Assembly: GCA_022843955.1 (NCBI GenBank) | Contig: JALHMQ010000002.1 | Location: 1 to 64,000 of the forward strand | Reading direction: 5' to 3' | Source of the DNA: Burkholderiaceae bacterium | GTDB lineage: Bacteria; Pseudomonadota; Gammaproteobacteria; Burkholderiales; Burkholderiaceae_F | Length of the DNA stretch: 64,000 nucleotides | Shown here: piece after piece, positions 12,596 to 24,859 of the stretch | Numbering within the stretch: the first letter of the stretch is position 1 | Layout: each line of letters begins with the position of its first letter | Made by a program: the position numbers and the translations under genes | Notes under the pieces: generated by a model | Seen by the model: only the letters and a program-made list of their open reading frames with translations | Told to the model about the DNA's origin: nothing | Databases searched by the model: none

Positions 12596-12743
12596 CCCTT
12601 CGCGCCGCGTTCCTCGTGGAGTTCGCTGCCGTACAGACACGACCGGCCTGCCGGCGCAGCCTGACCAGCATCGATCAGGTTTGCAGTTGCCTAATGCGGA
12701 AACTGCTGGCCATCCCGAGCTGATCGCTCAACGAAGGAATGAC

Positions 12744-12944
12744 ATGAAGAACCTGTTTGCAACCGCGGTAAGCGTCGCTGCCGCGTTAACCACCGGTGTC
12801 GCTTCGGCGCAGAGCGGCTCCATGATGAATGGTGGCCACTGGGGCGGCGGTTGGATGGGTGGCTACGGCGGCGTATGGGTGCCCGTCCTGCTCGTGGTCG
12901 TCGTCGGGCTCGTGGCCTGGATCGTCATGCAGAAGCGCAAGTGA
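12744..12944 (+). CDS. Small Gly/Met-rich membrane protein
   Basis: A 66-residue protein preceded by AAGGA 5 nt before the ATG. Residues 1-23 are a signal peptide (AALTTGVASAQ), then a Met/Gly/Trp stretch SMMNGGHWGGGWMGGYGG, one membrane helix (VPVLLVVVVGLVAWIVM) and a basic tail QKRK. Small MMNGG...WGGGWMG membrane proteins are often found in copper clusters. The upstream in-frame ATG at 12681 has no ribosome binding site and would add an unlike extension. Function unknown; metal binding through Met/His is plausible. Confidence 0.7.
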   Translation: MKNLFATAVSVAAALTTGVASAQSGSMMNGGHWGGGWMGGYGGVWVPVLLVVVVGLVAWIVMQKRK

Positions 12945-13299
12945 TCGTGGTCGGAGGCCTCTGGGATATGAACTTCCCGCGTGTCGTATCGGATGCTGTC
13001 TTGGCGGCTTGCGCGGGAGAATGCCCGTCGAACTCCTCGACATGAGCGGTGAGTGAACGCTTGCTGAGTGATCCCGCCGCTCCGACGGAAAGAGTGCCAG
13101 CGCTCCATGGGTCGGCAGCACCTGTTCAAACGCTCGAACTGCGCACGTACGGCCTGCATCCGGTGTCGACAAGCGCCGCCGACCCTTGAGCTGACCGCTT
13201 TGGAGGATCAGCGCCTTCGAGCGGCCGCCGGCTATGGCAGCTGTACTTTCAAACCGGTCGTTCGTGAGTCCAGCCTCTGGACGACCGGATGTCCGCGGC

Positions 13300-13374
13300 T
13301 GGCCGAACGCCGAAGTCATCGGAACGGCGCGTTCTCGGACATTCCAGCCGATCCGAAAACCGGCGTCCAGCGTT
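13300..13374 (+). repeat. Degenerate intergenic repeat, copy 1
   Basis: Roughly 75 bases similar by eye (about three-quarters identical, with GACATTCCAGCCGAT fully shared) to 27186-27259 in the same orientation. Both copies are in gene-free DNA on either side of the suf/hydrolase segment. Family unknown. Confidence 0.6.
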
Positions 13375-13754
13375 TCGACGGCTTGCGCAGTTGCCTCGCA
13401 GGAAGGCTGTAATCGCCGAGGCCAGCGGCTGGTGCTTCGTCAATGGTTGGCTGATGCGTCCCCGAACTCGGACGCAAGCCTCCGCACAGCCAAGCGGCAG
13501 GCGTTGGCCAAGCCTCGACGATGGCGGGCCATTACAACTCGCTCACGAGCGGCCATCCAACGCAAAACGGCTCCGCTCTTGGCCGCGTCCGTCGGAAGCG
13601 GCTCCTGCACCTGATCGCGAGGTATCAGGCTGTCGAAAGGCGCACCACGCTGCAACTCAGAATGCTCTGCTCCGCCGGCGAGAAGAGAACGCCAAAGACG
13701 GGGCCATGACCAAGGGCCACCACTAAAGGCAGGCCGTAATTGCTGGAAACAGCG

Positions 13755-13783
13755 TGTTCTCGCCAAATACATTCGAAAACTGG
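13755..13783 (-). repeat. Inverted repeat, left copy
   Basis: Plus strand begins TGTTCTCGCCAAATACATTC and ends GAAAACTGG. It is the reverse complement of 27314-27342 with two mismatches. A further partial copy, TCGAAAACTGG, lies about 110 bp inward (about 13895), reminiscent of repeated transposase-binding sites at transposon ends. Confidence 0.75.
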
Positions 13784-14069
13784 GCGCCATTGATTCCAAA
13801 GAGATTTTCGCAGGCCGACGGATCTCGTCTCAGAGGACAAATTCAGAAGCTGGAACACGTCGCAGGCCGATCTGGACTCTGATACCTCGCCGTGTCGAAA
13901 ACTGGCGGGACCAAGAGCCGTCACCGAGCCAAAACCCCGGTATGCACTTCGACGTGACCGCGTGGCGAGCGAGGATTGAACCCGCCTCGCCGGCGAAGTA
14001 CAGACAAACGCGGCGTCAGAATGTCGTGCGGCTGTTGGCGCCCCCCGAGGACCAGTCATCCACGACGCC

Positions 14070-14104
14070 AGTAAGCGGACGTTCCCAAGGTGAACTAACG
14101 ACCC
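14070..14104 (+). repeat. 35-bp direct repeat, left copy
   Basis: Begins AGTAAGCGGACGTTCCCAAG and ends CTAACGACCC. It matches 22957-22991 at 34 of 35 positions (G/A at position 12), in the same orientation. The two copies flank the suf operon and serA. Origin unknown. Confidence 0.9.
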
Positions 14105-14509
14105 ACTGCAGACGCAGCACCAGTGAATCCAGCCGCCGGAAACCAGTCAATCAATGGATCGTTGCAACAACTTCAGGGTGCGTTTCGCAGTCGCGCCAAG
14201 GCATTGCATTTCGGCTTACAGGGCGGGCTCTTACCGAAACCTGTATCCCTGGGCAATGCGCCCTGCACCGTCAGCGCCGCCTGCCCGGTGCGCGAACTGA
14301 AGGCTCTCCGGCAAGGGCATGGGCGACCTCGGTTTGATCGAGCGATCGGGCCTTGGTCGTATCGAATTCGTTCTCGGCAACGCAATTCGAGCCTCCTCTT
14401 CAACCAACTGCCGCGTGAGGTTCGCCTGACGGCTCACAAAGCTGCGGATCACCCTGCTTCGATCCGCCCCATTGCGCTCCACCACCACTGAGCTCCGGTG
14501 GACTCCCAT

Positions 14510-14534
14510 ATACTTGACCAAAATACTCAGGTAT
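14510..14534 (+). promoter_or_regulatory. IscR type-1-like operator upstream of sufA
   Basis: A 25-bp imperfect palindrome, ATACTTGACC followed by AAAATACTCAGGTAT. It follows the layout of the IscR [2Fe-2S]-form (type 1) site: ATA.yTGAC, an A/T centre, then TACTCrGGTAT. A TATACT -10-like hexamer (14509-14514) overlaps it, so binding would block transcription. It lies about 150 bp before sufA. No iscR or other Rrf2 gene is in the window, so the regulator must be elsewhere. Confidence 0.7.
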
Positions 14535-14682
14535 CCATCCGAGCAACGAGGGCTTGATGACGAATTGATCGGGAAGCGAGGCGTCACGCCCCGGTCGGAC
14601 CTTATTGGACGGATCGGACATTTTTTTGCGAGTTGCCCATCAGGGCTTGCGGCAGTCGCCTCATCAGACAAGGAGTTCGAAG

Positions 14683-15062
14683 ATGACCATGACCCTGACC
14701 GAACGAGCCGCAACACAGATCCGGCGTCAGCTCGACAAGCGCGGCGCGGGCATCGCGCTTCGCATCGGCGTCAAGAAGGTCGGCTGCACGGGGCTGACCC
14801 ACACCTTCGAGCTGGCCGACGAGGTTCGCCCCGGTGAACACAGCTTCGTGTCGCACGGCACGCAACTGCTGGTCGATGCCGAGAGCCTGGTGTTTCTCGA
14901 TGGCTCGCACATCGACTTCGTCACCGAAGGCCTGACGCAACGCTTCAAGTTCGACAACCCCAACGTGGACAGCGAATGCGGTTGCGGCGAGAGCTTCAAC
15001 GTGAAGAAGCCGTCGGCCGCTGCCGTGGCGGACACGCTCGCCGGCACACCCAAGGAACCCTC

Positions 15063-15066
<4 letters not shown>
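14683..15066 (+). CDS. sufA: A-type iron-sulfur carrier SufA
   Basis: A 127-residue HesB/IscA-family carrier that receives Fe-S clusters from the SufBCD scaffold and passes them to targets. The three cluster ligands are present: C35 ([10 protein letters not shown]) and C99/C101 ([10 protein letters not shown]). The ATG at 14683 has AAGGAG 7 nt upstream; a longer in-frame start at 14605 lacks these features. First gene of the suf operon, downstream of the IscR-type site; its stop overlaps the sufB start as ATGA. The C-terminus ([20 protein letters not shown]) is slightly longer than usual. Confidence 0.93.
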
Positions 15067-17289
<2,223 letters not shown>

Positions 17290-17293
<4 letters not shown>

Positions 17294-18617
17294 GTGCGGT
17301 CATCGACCTGCGCCGGCTGGCCGCGGCGGACAGCCCGGCAACCCTGTGGGCCGGGCATCCGCGCCTGCCGCCCAGTCCCTGGGCGTTCGTCGATGCGCTG
17401 CGCAGCCAGGGCCACGTCGACCTGGGCTCGCTGGCCATGCCCACCTTGCGCGACGAGGCCTGGCGCTTCACCGACCTGGCGCCGCTGGCCAGGCTGTCGT
17501 TGCAGCCGGCAGGCCGCGCCGGCGCCGTGTCGGCGGCCGACATGGCCGGCTTCCAGCTCGACGAGGCGACGACACGGCTGGTGTTCGTCGACGGCTTCCA
17601 TGCGCCCGAGCTTTCCAGCCGGGCCACTGATCTTGGTGGTGCGCTGGTGGCCAACCTGCCCGTGGCGCTGGCAGCGCAGGCCGCAGCCGTCCAGGCGCAT
17701 CTCGGCCGCCACCAGCCCGCCGGCAGCGATGTCTTCGCATCCTTCAACACGGCCTTCCTGCGAGACGCGGCGGTGGTCCTGGTGCCTCGCAACGTGGTGC
17801 TCGCCGCGCCGGTCCACCTGTTGTTCATCACCACGCAGGCGGGCATCGTCAGCCACCCGCGCTGCCTGCTCATCGCCGAGGCCGGCAGCAGCCTGACCCT
17901 GATCGAGGACCACGTCTCGCTGCAGGGCGCCGCCTGCCTGGGCAACGCCGTGAGCGAGATCGTGCTGGCCGAGCAGGCCCGGGTGCAACACATACGCGTG
18001 CAACGCGGCGGCGCGCAGGCCTTCCACATCGGCAACACCACCGTCTCGCTGGGGCGCGCCAGCCGCTACCGGTCGGTGGCGGTGGACATGGGCGCGCAAC
18101 TCGCGCGCCATCAGCTCGACGTGACGCTCGGCGAGGGTGCCGACTGCGCGGTGGACGGCCTGGCCGTCGTGGCCGTCGTGGTCGGCAACCAGCTGGCCGA
18201 CACCCACAGCTGCATCGTCCACGCCCAGCCGCACGGGCGCAGCCGCCAGTTCCACAAGTGCATCGCGGGCGGCACGGCGCGTGCGGTGTTCAACGGCAAG
18301 GTCAAGGTGAGCCCCGGCGCGCAGCACACCGACGCCGCGCAGATGAGCCGCAACCTGCTGCGCGGCGCCCGGGCGCGCATCGACACCCAGCCGCAGCTCG
18401 AGATCCTGGCCGACGACGTGAAGTGCGCGCACGGTGCGACGGTGGGCTCGCTCGACGCGGAGGAAGTGTTCTACCTGCAGAGCCGGGGGCTGTCCGACAG
18501 CGCCGCGCGCGAGCTGCTGACCTATGCCTTCGGCGCCGAGATCATCGCGCGCATTCCCGTCCCCTCGCTGCGCCTGCAGTTGCAGCAACACCTGCGGGCG
18601 CAGGCCGGCGGCCGGTC

Positions 18618-18621
<4 letters not shown>
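17290..18621 (+). CDS. sufD: Fe-S cluster assembly protein SufD
   Basis: A 443-residue partner of SufB. It starts with GTG at 17290 inside the sufC stop (GTGA). The N-terminal helical domain (LRDEAWRFTDLAPL) is followed by the right-handed beta-helix (about 150-380), with QPHGRSRQFHKCIAGGTARAVFNGKV and the conserved KCAHGATVG, whose Cys and His take part in cluster formation in SufD. The C-terminal EEVFYLQSRGLS...ARELLTYAF helix is canonical. Its stop overlaps the sufS start as ATGA. Confidence 0.94.
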
Positions 18622-19888
<1,267 letters not shown>

Positions 19889-19892
<4 letters not shown>

Positions 19893-20386
19893 CGGCCGAC
19901 CCGAAGGCGATGTACCAGGAAGTCATCCTCGACCACAACCGCAAGCCGCGCAACTTCGGCCCGCTCGAGGGGGCCAGCCACCGTGCCGAAGGCCACAACC
20001 CGCTGTGCGGCGATCACTTGAGCGTGGCGCTGGCCATCGAAGACCAGACCATCGCCCGTATCGGTTTCGAAGGCGAGTCCTGCGCGATCTGCAAGGCATC
20101 GGCGTCGATGATGACGATGGCCGTCAAGGGCCAGGCCCTGCCACAGGCGCGGTCGCTGATCCAGGAGTTCCTCGCCATGACCACCGGCAGGATCGACCTG
20201 GAGGCTGCTCGCCAGATCGGTCGCCTGGCCGTCTTCTCCGGCGTGCGCAACCTGCCCACGCGGGTGAAGTGCGCGATCCTGCCCTGGCACACGCTGCAGG
20301 CGGCGATCGACTCGCAGGCGCGAGTCTCCACGGAGGCTGGCGCCGACCCCTCTCTCCCCACCGAACGGACCCGCCATGACCGCTGA
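19889..20386 (+). CDS. sufU: SufU-type zinc sulfur-transfer protein
   Basis: A 165-residue IscU-like protein of the SufU subgroup. Zinc ligands C40, D42 (NPLCGD), C65 (ESCAICKAS) and C128 (VKCAIL) match the known SufU positions, and the insertion that separates SufU from IscU is present between C65 and C128. It accepts persulfide from SufS for the SufBCD scaffold. SufU is typical of Gram-positive suf operons and less common in betaproteobacteria. The last 25 residues (ARVSTEAGADPSLPTERTRH) are a non-conserved tail that overlaps bolA by 11 nt. Confidence 0.92.
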
Positions 20387-20621
20387 AGAACTCAGAAACC
20401 ACATCGTCAGCGGCTTGCCCTGCGACCACGCGCAAGTGCAGGGCGACGACGGCCGGCACTTCGAGGCGGTGGTCGTCAGCTCGCAGTTCATCGGCATCAA
20501 CCGGGTGCAGCAGCACCAGCGTGTCTACCAGGCGCTCGGGGACCGAATGCGCTCGGAAATCCACGCGCTGTCCCTGACCACGTTGACGCCCGAGGCCTGG
20601 GCGCAATCGAACCACCCATGA
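20376..20621 (+). CDS. BolA/IbaG-family protein
   Basis: An 81-residue BolA-fold protein. It shows the helix-turn features HAQVQGDDGRHFEAVVVSSQFIGINRVQQHQRVYQALGDR, with the conserved cluster-ligand His in QQHQRVY and the basic LGDRM motif, then IHALSLTTLTPEAW. BolA proteins pair with CGFS glutaredoxins to hold a [2Fe-2S] cluster; the Grx gene follows by 16 nt, which supports such a pair. Overlaps the sufU 3-prime end. Confidence 0.9.
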   Translation: MTAEELRNHIVSGLPCDHAQVQGDDGRHFEAVVVSSQFIGINRVQQHQRVYQALGDRMRSEIHALSLTTLTPEAWAQSNHP

Positions 20622-20637
20622 CGCCGGAGCAACAACC

Positions 20638-20955
20638 ATGAACACACACGAAACCATTCACCAGCAGGTCAACGCCAACGCCGTCGTGCTCTACATGAAG
20701 GGCACGCCGCAGTTCCCGCAATGCGGGTTCTCGGGGTCGACGGTGCAGATGCTCCAGGCCTGCGGCGTGAAGAACCTGACGGCCGTCGACGTGCTGGCCG
20801 ATCCGGGCATCCGGGCCGGCATCAAGGCCTATTCCAACTGGCCGACCGTCCCCCAGCTCTACGTCAAGGGTGAGTTCATCGGCGGTGCCGACATCGTGCG
20901 CGAGCTCTACCAAACGGGTGAGTTGCAGACCCTCCTGGACGCCGCCCTCGCGTGA
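20638..20955 (+). CDS. grxD: Monothiol CGFS glutaredoxin (Grx4/GrxD type)
   Basis: A 105-residue monothiol glutaredoxin that carries a glutathione-ligated [2Fe-2S] cluster. The active site CGFS is at 29-32 (PQCGFSGST), with the WPTVPQLYVKGEFIGGADIV glutathione-binding region (about 69-88). Length and order are normal for the GrxD family. It sits between bolA and nfu in the suf operon. Confidence 0.94.
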   Translation: MNTHETIHQQVNANAVVLYMKGTPQFPQCGFSGSTVQMLQACGVKNLTAVDVLADPGIRAGIKAYSNWPTVPQLYVKGEFIGGADIVRELYQTGELQTLLDAALA

Positions 20956-21013
20956 AGACGACGCGGCCAGCGGCTGGCAGCGACATGCCGCAGCAGCGGC
21001 AGGAGGCCCGGTG

Positions 21014-21574
21014 ATGCCGAAGATTGCAGAGATCGACGACACCCCCAACCCGAACGCGGTGAAGTTCACGCTTCACGAGCCGCTGACCTGGGGCATTTCA
21101 CATTCCTTCGAGAACGCCGATCAGGCCGCGGGCGACCCGCTCGCTTCGGCGCTGTTCGCCATCGAGCACGTGAGCAACGTGTTCTACGTCGACCGCTGGC
21201 TCACCGTGACGCAGGACGGCGACGCCGACTGGCCGGCGCTGGTGCGGCTGATCGCCGTGCCGCTGCGCGCAGCACCGGCGGCCGCGGCGCAGTCGGCCGA
21301 CGCGGTGTTTGCCGCGCGCGCATCGATCGCCGATCTGAGCGAACACGACCAGGCGCGCCTGGAGGCCATCCGTGACCTGCTCGATGCCCGCATCCGACCT
21401 GCGCTGAAAGCCGACGGCGGCGACCTGCACATCGTGGGCCTGGCGGGCAATGAGCTCAGCATCCACTACCAAGGGGCTTGCGGTAGCTGCCCGAGTTCCA
21501 TCTCCGGCACGCTGAGCGCCATCGAGAACCTGGTGCGGACGATCGAGCCCGACATGGACGTGGCGGCGGTGTGA
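21014..21574 (+). CDS. nfuA: Nfu-type Fe-S cluster carrier
   Basis: A 186-residue protein with an N-terminal Nfu_N domain (residues 5-90, DDTPNPNAVKFTL and FAIEHVSNVFYVDRWLTVTQ) and a C-terminal NifU-like domain (about 112-186) with cluster ligands C156/C159 in GACGSCPSS. It differs from E. coli NfuA, whose N-domain is A-type; the architecture is mitochondrial Nfu1-like. AGGAGG lies 7 nt before the ATG at 21014. Last Fe-S gene of the operon. Confidence 0.9.
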   Translation: MPKIAEIDDTPNPNAVKFTLHEPLTWGISHSFENADQAAGDPLASALFAIEHVSNVFYVDRWLTVTQDGDADWPALVRLIAVPLRAAPAAAAQSADAVFAARASIADLSEHDQARLEAIRDLLDARIRPALKADGGDLHIVGLAGNELSIHYQGACGSCPSSISGTLSAIENLVRTIEPDMDVAAV

Positions 21575-21680
21575 CCTGCGGACCACCCGACTGTTCCGAC
21601 AGCACGACGTGCTTCTCCTTGCTTCCGTCTCGCCGAATCCAATCACCATGCGACAGCCCGCGCCAGAAATGACAGTCATC

Positions 21681-22910
21681 ATGAACGAGACCTCGACCAG
21701 CAAGGACAAGATCAAGTTTCTGCTGCTTGAAGGGATCCATCCGTCGGCCATCGCCGTCATTCAGGCGGCGGGGTACACCCAGATCGATTGCGTTGCGGGC
21801 GCGCTGTCCGGCGATGAACTGGAGCGCAGACTCGCCGGTGTGCACTTCCTGGGCATCCGGTCGCGCACGCAACTGACCCAGCACGTGCTGGAGCAGGCCG
21901 GCAGGCTGGCTGCGGTGGGGTGCTTCTGCATCGGCACCAATCAGGTGGATCTGGCGGCGGCGCGGGACCTGGGCATCGCGGTGTTCAACGCGCCGTTCTC
22001 GAATACCCGCTCGGTGGCCGAGATGGTGCTTGCCGAGGCCATCCTGCTGATGCGCGGCATCCCGGAAAAAAGCGCCGTGGCGCACCGCGGCGGTTGGCTC
22101 AAGTCGGCGAAAGATGCCTTCGAGGTGCGCGGCAAGACCCTGGGCATCGTGGGCTACGGCGCGATCGGCACGCAGCTCTCGGTACTGGCCGAGGGCATGG
22201 GCATGAAGGTGATCTTCTTCGACGTCGTGAGCAAGTTGCCCCTGGGCAATGCCAGCCAGGTTTCCCGTCTGGACGACTTGCTCGGGCAGGCCGACGTGGT
22301 CAGTCTGCATGTGCCCGAGACCGCCGCCACGCGGTGGATGATGGGCCCGGCGCAGATGAAGGCGATGAAACAAGGCGGCGTCCTGATCAATGCATCGCGC
22401 GGCACCGTCGTCGACATCGAGGCTTTGGCGGACGCCTTGCGAAGCAGGCGCCTGGCTGGCGCCGCCATCGATGTCTACCCCGACGAGCCGCGTAGCAACG
22501 ACGAGCATTTCGAGTCGCCACTGCGTGGCTTCGACAACGTGATCCTGACGCCGCACATCGGCGGATCCACGGTGGAGGCACAAGAGAACATCGGCATCGA
22601 AGTGGCAGAGAAGCTGGTCAAGTACAGCGACAACGGGACCTCGACTTCATCGGTCAACTTCCCTGAAGTCGCTTTGCCGGCCCACCCGGGCAAGCACAGG
22701 CTTCTGCACGTCCATCGCAACGTGCCGGGTGTGCTCTCCGAGATCAACAGGGTCTTCTCGCAACGCCAGATCAACATCGCCGCGCAGTATCTGCAGACAC
22801 GCGCGAACGTGGGGTATGTGGTGATCGACATCGATGCTGAACACTCGGACCTGGCGCTCGTCAAGTTGGCCGAGGTGCCGGGAACCTTGCGCAGCCGGGT
22901 CTTGTTCTGA
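21681..22910 (+). CDS. serA: D-3-phosphoglycerate dehydrogenase
   Basis: A 409-residue NAD-dependent enzyme of serine synthesis, about the length of E. coli SerA (410). Start ATG 21681 (MNETSTSKDKIKFLLLEG) aligns with known SerA. NAD-binding GIVGYGAIGTQ, catalytic Arg (INASRGTVVD), Glu (YPDEP) and His (TPHIGGST) are present. The C-terminal ACT domain (about 338-409, LHVHRNVPGVLSEINRVF) suggests serine feedback. It lies about 105 bp after nfu. Serine feeds cysteine, the sulfur source of SufS, but a functional link is inference. Confidence 0.93.
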   Translation: MNETSTSKDKIKFLLLEGIHPSAIAVIQAAGYTQIDCVAGALSGDELERRLAGVHFLGIRSRTQLTQHVLEQAGRLAAVGCFCIGTNQVDLAAARDLGIAVFNAPFSNTRSVAEMVLAEAILLMRGIPEKSAVAHRGGWLKSAKDAFEVRGKTLGIVGYGAIGTQLSVLAEGMGMKVIFFDVVSKLPLGNASQVSRLDDLLGQADVVSLHVPETAATRWMMGPAQMKAMKQGGVLINASRGTVVDIEALADALRSRRLAGAAIDVYPDEPRSNDEHFESPLRGFDNVILTPHIGGSTVEAQENIGIEVAEKLVKYSDNGTSTSSVNFPEVALPAHPGKHRLLHVHRNVPGVLSEINRVFSQRQINIAAQYLQTRANVGYVVIDIDAEHSDLALVKLAEVPGTLRSRVLF

Positions 22911-22920
22911 ACGGGCACCA

Positions 22921-22936
22921 ACCATGAATTCATGGT
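22921..22936. repeat. Perfect 16-bp palindrome
   Basis: ACCATGAATTCATGGT, 10 bp after the serA stop. CATGGTCTGT then repeats directly (22931-22940 and 22944-22953). No T-run follows, so it is not a standard terminator; it could be a protein-binding site. Confidence 0.6.
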
Positions 22937-22956
22937 CTGTAGGCATGGTCTGTTGT

Positions 22957-22991
22957 AGTAAGCGGACATTCCCAAGGTGAACTAACGACCC
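22957..22991 (+). repeat. 35-bp direct repeat, right copy
   Basis: Same orientation and 34/35 identical to 14070-14104. Together the copies flank the suf-serA block of about 8.9 kb. Confidence 0.9.
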
Positions 22992-23234
22992 GAAGTCGAC
23001 ATCCGCTGCCACGAATTTTTCGCCCCGAAGCGGCCGGTCGGATCAGATCGAGACCAAGGGTGAAATCCCGCCGCACCTCCGCAGTCTGCTGACTCAGGCT
23101 AAAGAGGGGCGAAGCCGATTGAAATCCGTATGCGCTGGACCAGATCGTGCACCGCTTGCAACTGGTGCAGATCAACGACGCGATCGCGAGGCTGCCTTCG
23201 CTTTCACGATGTTTATGGGCAACGAGGTGTAGCG

Positions 23235-23267
23235 GCGCAGGGCATTCACCAGGCAAATGCCCTGCGC
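23235..23267. terminator. Strong hairpin between convergent serA and hydrolase genes
   Basis: Stem GCGCAGGGCATT (23235-23246) pairs perfectly with AATGCCCTGCGC (23256-23267) around a 9-nt loop. It lies 27 bp beyond the hydrolase stop (minus strand). No U-tract on either side, so intrinsic termination is uncertain; mRNA 3-end protection is an alternative. Confidence 0.4.
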
Positions 23268-23294
23268 GCAACGAACATCAACGCCTGAGTTGGA

Positions 23295-24707
23295 CTAGGG
23301 CCGCTCGCGCGCCGGCACCCTGGACTCTAGGGTCGGAGGGGTGTAAGACGGGGCGAAACTGCAACCCACGCCTGCACTGAAGTTCGTCGCTACCGAAGTG
23401 CAGGCGTCTGCGATGCTCTGCGGTGTCGGCTTCTGGCCATTCTGGGCCCACTGCGCGAGCGAAGACAGCAAGGTCACGTAGGTGGCATCGCTGATGTAGC
23501 TGTGCGACTCAGCGGCACTGACGAAGGTCTGAACCAACCGGTCCGCCGTGCCGGACTGCTGCATCAACGTTCGGAAGTGGGCGTCGAGTTCCACAAACGC
23601 GGTTGGATCGTTGATCCACTTGACGGTGAGCACCGGCACCGGAATGCGCCCGGCGTAGTCGGTGTCCTCGGCGAAGCTCCGGAAGGCCGCGGCGTCGGCC
23701 CTGAAGCGAGGGACGCTGGCATTCAGTGCAACGTCATCGGTCGAACCAACGTAGGACGCACCGATGTTGCCGAACGGACTGCCGCCATGGCGCTGGCTGA
23801 TGTTCTGGAAGTGCCGTGTGCCCCAGGCCAAGTGGCTCACGATCTGGTTCTCGGCAATCTTGACCACATTCAGGATCGTGGCGATCTTCGCTGCTTGTTC
23901 GGGCGTCCGCAGTGCAGGCGCCAGGTTCAGTGCCAAGCACTCGTTGACGCGGGCGGTGAGGTTGGCGTTGGTCGGGGGGGTGACGCCTGCAGGGAACCCA
24001 ATGTTCAGCGCGTACTGTGTTTCGGTAGGGCGCGGATGGTTGTTGCACAGGTGCTGGTAGATCGCTCGCAGATCCATCCTGAAGTCATACGACCGTGTGC
24101 CGCCAGCGAGCACGCCGGCGCTGAGCAACACGGCGTCATAGGGCTGTTCCCCGACGGTGTCACGGGTGTAGGTCTCGGCGGCTTTGGCCGCGACGCTGCC
24201 GCCCCACGATTGCCCGTGCAGAATGGTCATGCTGGGCCGCCCAACGTGATTGCGGAAGATGCCCCGCAGTCGCTCGGTGTCCTCGGCGGCGCGGCTCACC
24301 TCGACACCAGGCCGGAAGGCTGTGCCAGCCAAGGCATACCCAGCCCGTACCATGATGTCCCAGCGGTCCAGGACTTCGGTGGCGCGGTTTAGATTGGGAT
24401 TGAGGTCGGGACCGCCGTGTGCGTGCAGCAGCAGCCGGCCATTCCAGTTGGGCGGTACGGCGATGATGTAGGCCGACCCCTTCGAGTTCGTGCCGGTGTA
24501 GCAGGCCGTGTTGGTGGGCACGTCCACTGCGAGCGGCGCGCCCGTTGAGTTCACGGTGGGGCAAGCCGATCGTGTGGGCGCCGCTTCCGTGGCCGCTACT
24601 GGACCGGTAATGACGGGGTCGTCGTTACCGCCACAGCCGACCAGGGCTGATGCTGCCGAGGTCAGCGCCAGCATGCGCAGCGCACGCTGCATGTTCAATC
24701 GTGTCAT
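23295..24707 (-). CDS. Alpha/beta-hydrolase-fold lipoprotein
   Basis: A 470-residue predicted lipoprotein. The ATG at 24707 has GGAGA upstream and gives MTRLNMQRALRMLALTSAAS with lipobox ALVGC (Cys about 24); an in-frame start farther upstream adds non-signal residues. Hydrolase features: HAHGGPD oxyanion-type segment, nucleophile elbow GQSWGGS, a likely Asp in VKWINDPTAF and a late His in AAESHSYIS. Cys-containing segments suggest disulfides. The substrate is unknown; the outline resembles secreted esterases or oligomer hydrolases. Divergent from a LysR gene that may control it. Confidence 0.75.
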   Translation of the reverse strand: MTRLNMQRALRMLALTSAASALVGCGGNDDPVITGPVAATEAAPTRSACPTVNSTGAPLAVDVPTNTACYTGTNSKGSAYIIAVPPNWNGRLLLHAHGGPDLNPNLNRATEVLDRWDIMVRAGYALAGTAFRPGVEVSRAAEDTERLRGIFRNHVGRPSMTILHGQSWGGSVAAKAAETYTRDTVGEQPYDAVLLSAGVLAGGTRSYDFRMDLRAIYQHLCNNHPRPTETQYALNIGFPAGVTPPTNANLTARVNECLALNLAPALRTPEQAAKIATILNVVKIAENQIVSHLAWGTRHFQNISQRHGGSPFGNIGASYVGSTDDVALNASVPRFRADAAAFRSFAEDTDYAGRIPVPVLTVKWINDPTAFVELDAHFRTLMQQSGTADRLVQTFVSAAESHSYISDATYVTLLSSLAQWAQNGQKPTPQSIADACTSVATNFSAGVGCSFAPSYTPPTLESRVPARERP

Positions 24708-24789
24708 CCGGGTCTCCAGTCGTGTTTTTAGGTGACCGGAATGTTCGGGCGGATAACCGCAGAGATCAAATAGCCGGGGCGTCGGAATT

Positions 24790-24808
24790 CCATATGTAAA
24801 ACGTATGG
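24790..24808. promoter_or_regulatory. Putative LysR-binding inverted repeat between divergent genes
   Basis: CCATATGTAAAACGTATGG, an inverted CCATA/TATGG repeat with a 9-nt centre, fits the T-N11-A LysR box. It lies 82 bp upstream of the hydrolase start and 51 bp upstream of the LysR start, and the related CCATATGG recurs at the LysR start codon. Confidence 0.45.
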
Positions 24809-24859
24809 AAAGTGCCTGAAAGCTCACCTGGCCGACACGGCCTCGCATACCATCTCCAT

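Larger units (their letters stand above)
12945..14509. other. Repeat-rich region without recognisable genes
   Basis: About 1.6 kb with many short ORFs on both strands, none with a family motif or convincing ribosome binding site. It holds one copy of three repeats that recur in the window: a degenerate 75-bp repeat (13300-13374, other copy at 27186), a 29-bp inverted-repeat end (13755-13783, partner at 27314) and a 35-bp direct repeat (14070-14104, partner at 22957). It reads like remnants of mobile DNA between the copper cluster and the suf operon. Confidence 0.55.
22911..23294. other. Intergenic region with palindrome, direct repeat and strong hairpin
   Basis: About 380 bp between serA and the end of the convergent hydrolase gene. 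It contains a 16-bp perfect palindrome (22921-22936), the right copy of the 35-bp repeat (22957-22991) and a 12-bp-stem hairpin (23235-23267). No convincing ORF. Confidence 0.6.

Noticed and set aside
13960-14040. tRNA-like T-arm (GCGGGTTCAATCCTCGC on the minus strand) followed by TCGCCA
   Set aside because: Only six bases separate the T-stem from CCA-like bases, and no matching acceptor, D-arm or anticodon arm was found upstream.
12945-14509. Several 100-150 codon ORFs between the copper and suf genes
   Set aside because: No motifs, no ribosome binding sites, frames overlap on both strands and repeats run through them.
23235-23300. Possible integron attC-like site around the strong hairpin
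   Set aside because: The stem is perfect but no properly placed core sites (RYYYAAC/GTTRRRY) flank it and no integrase or cassette array is present.
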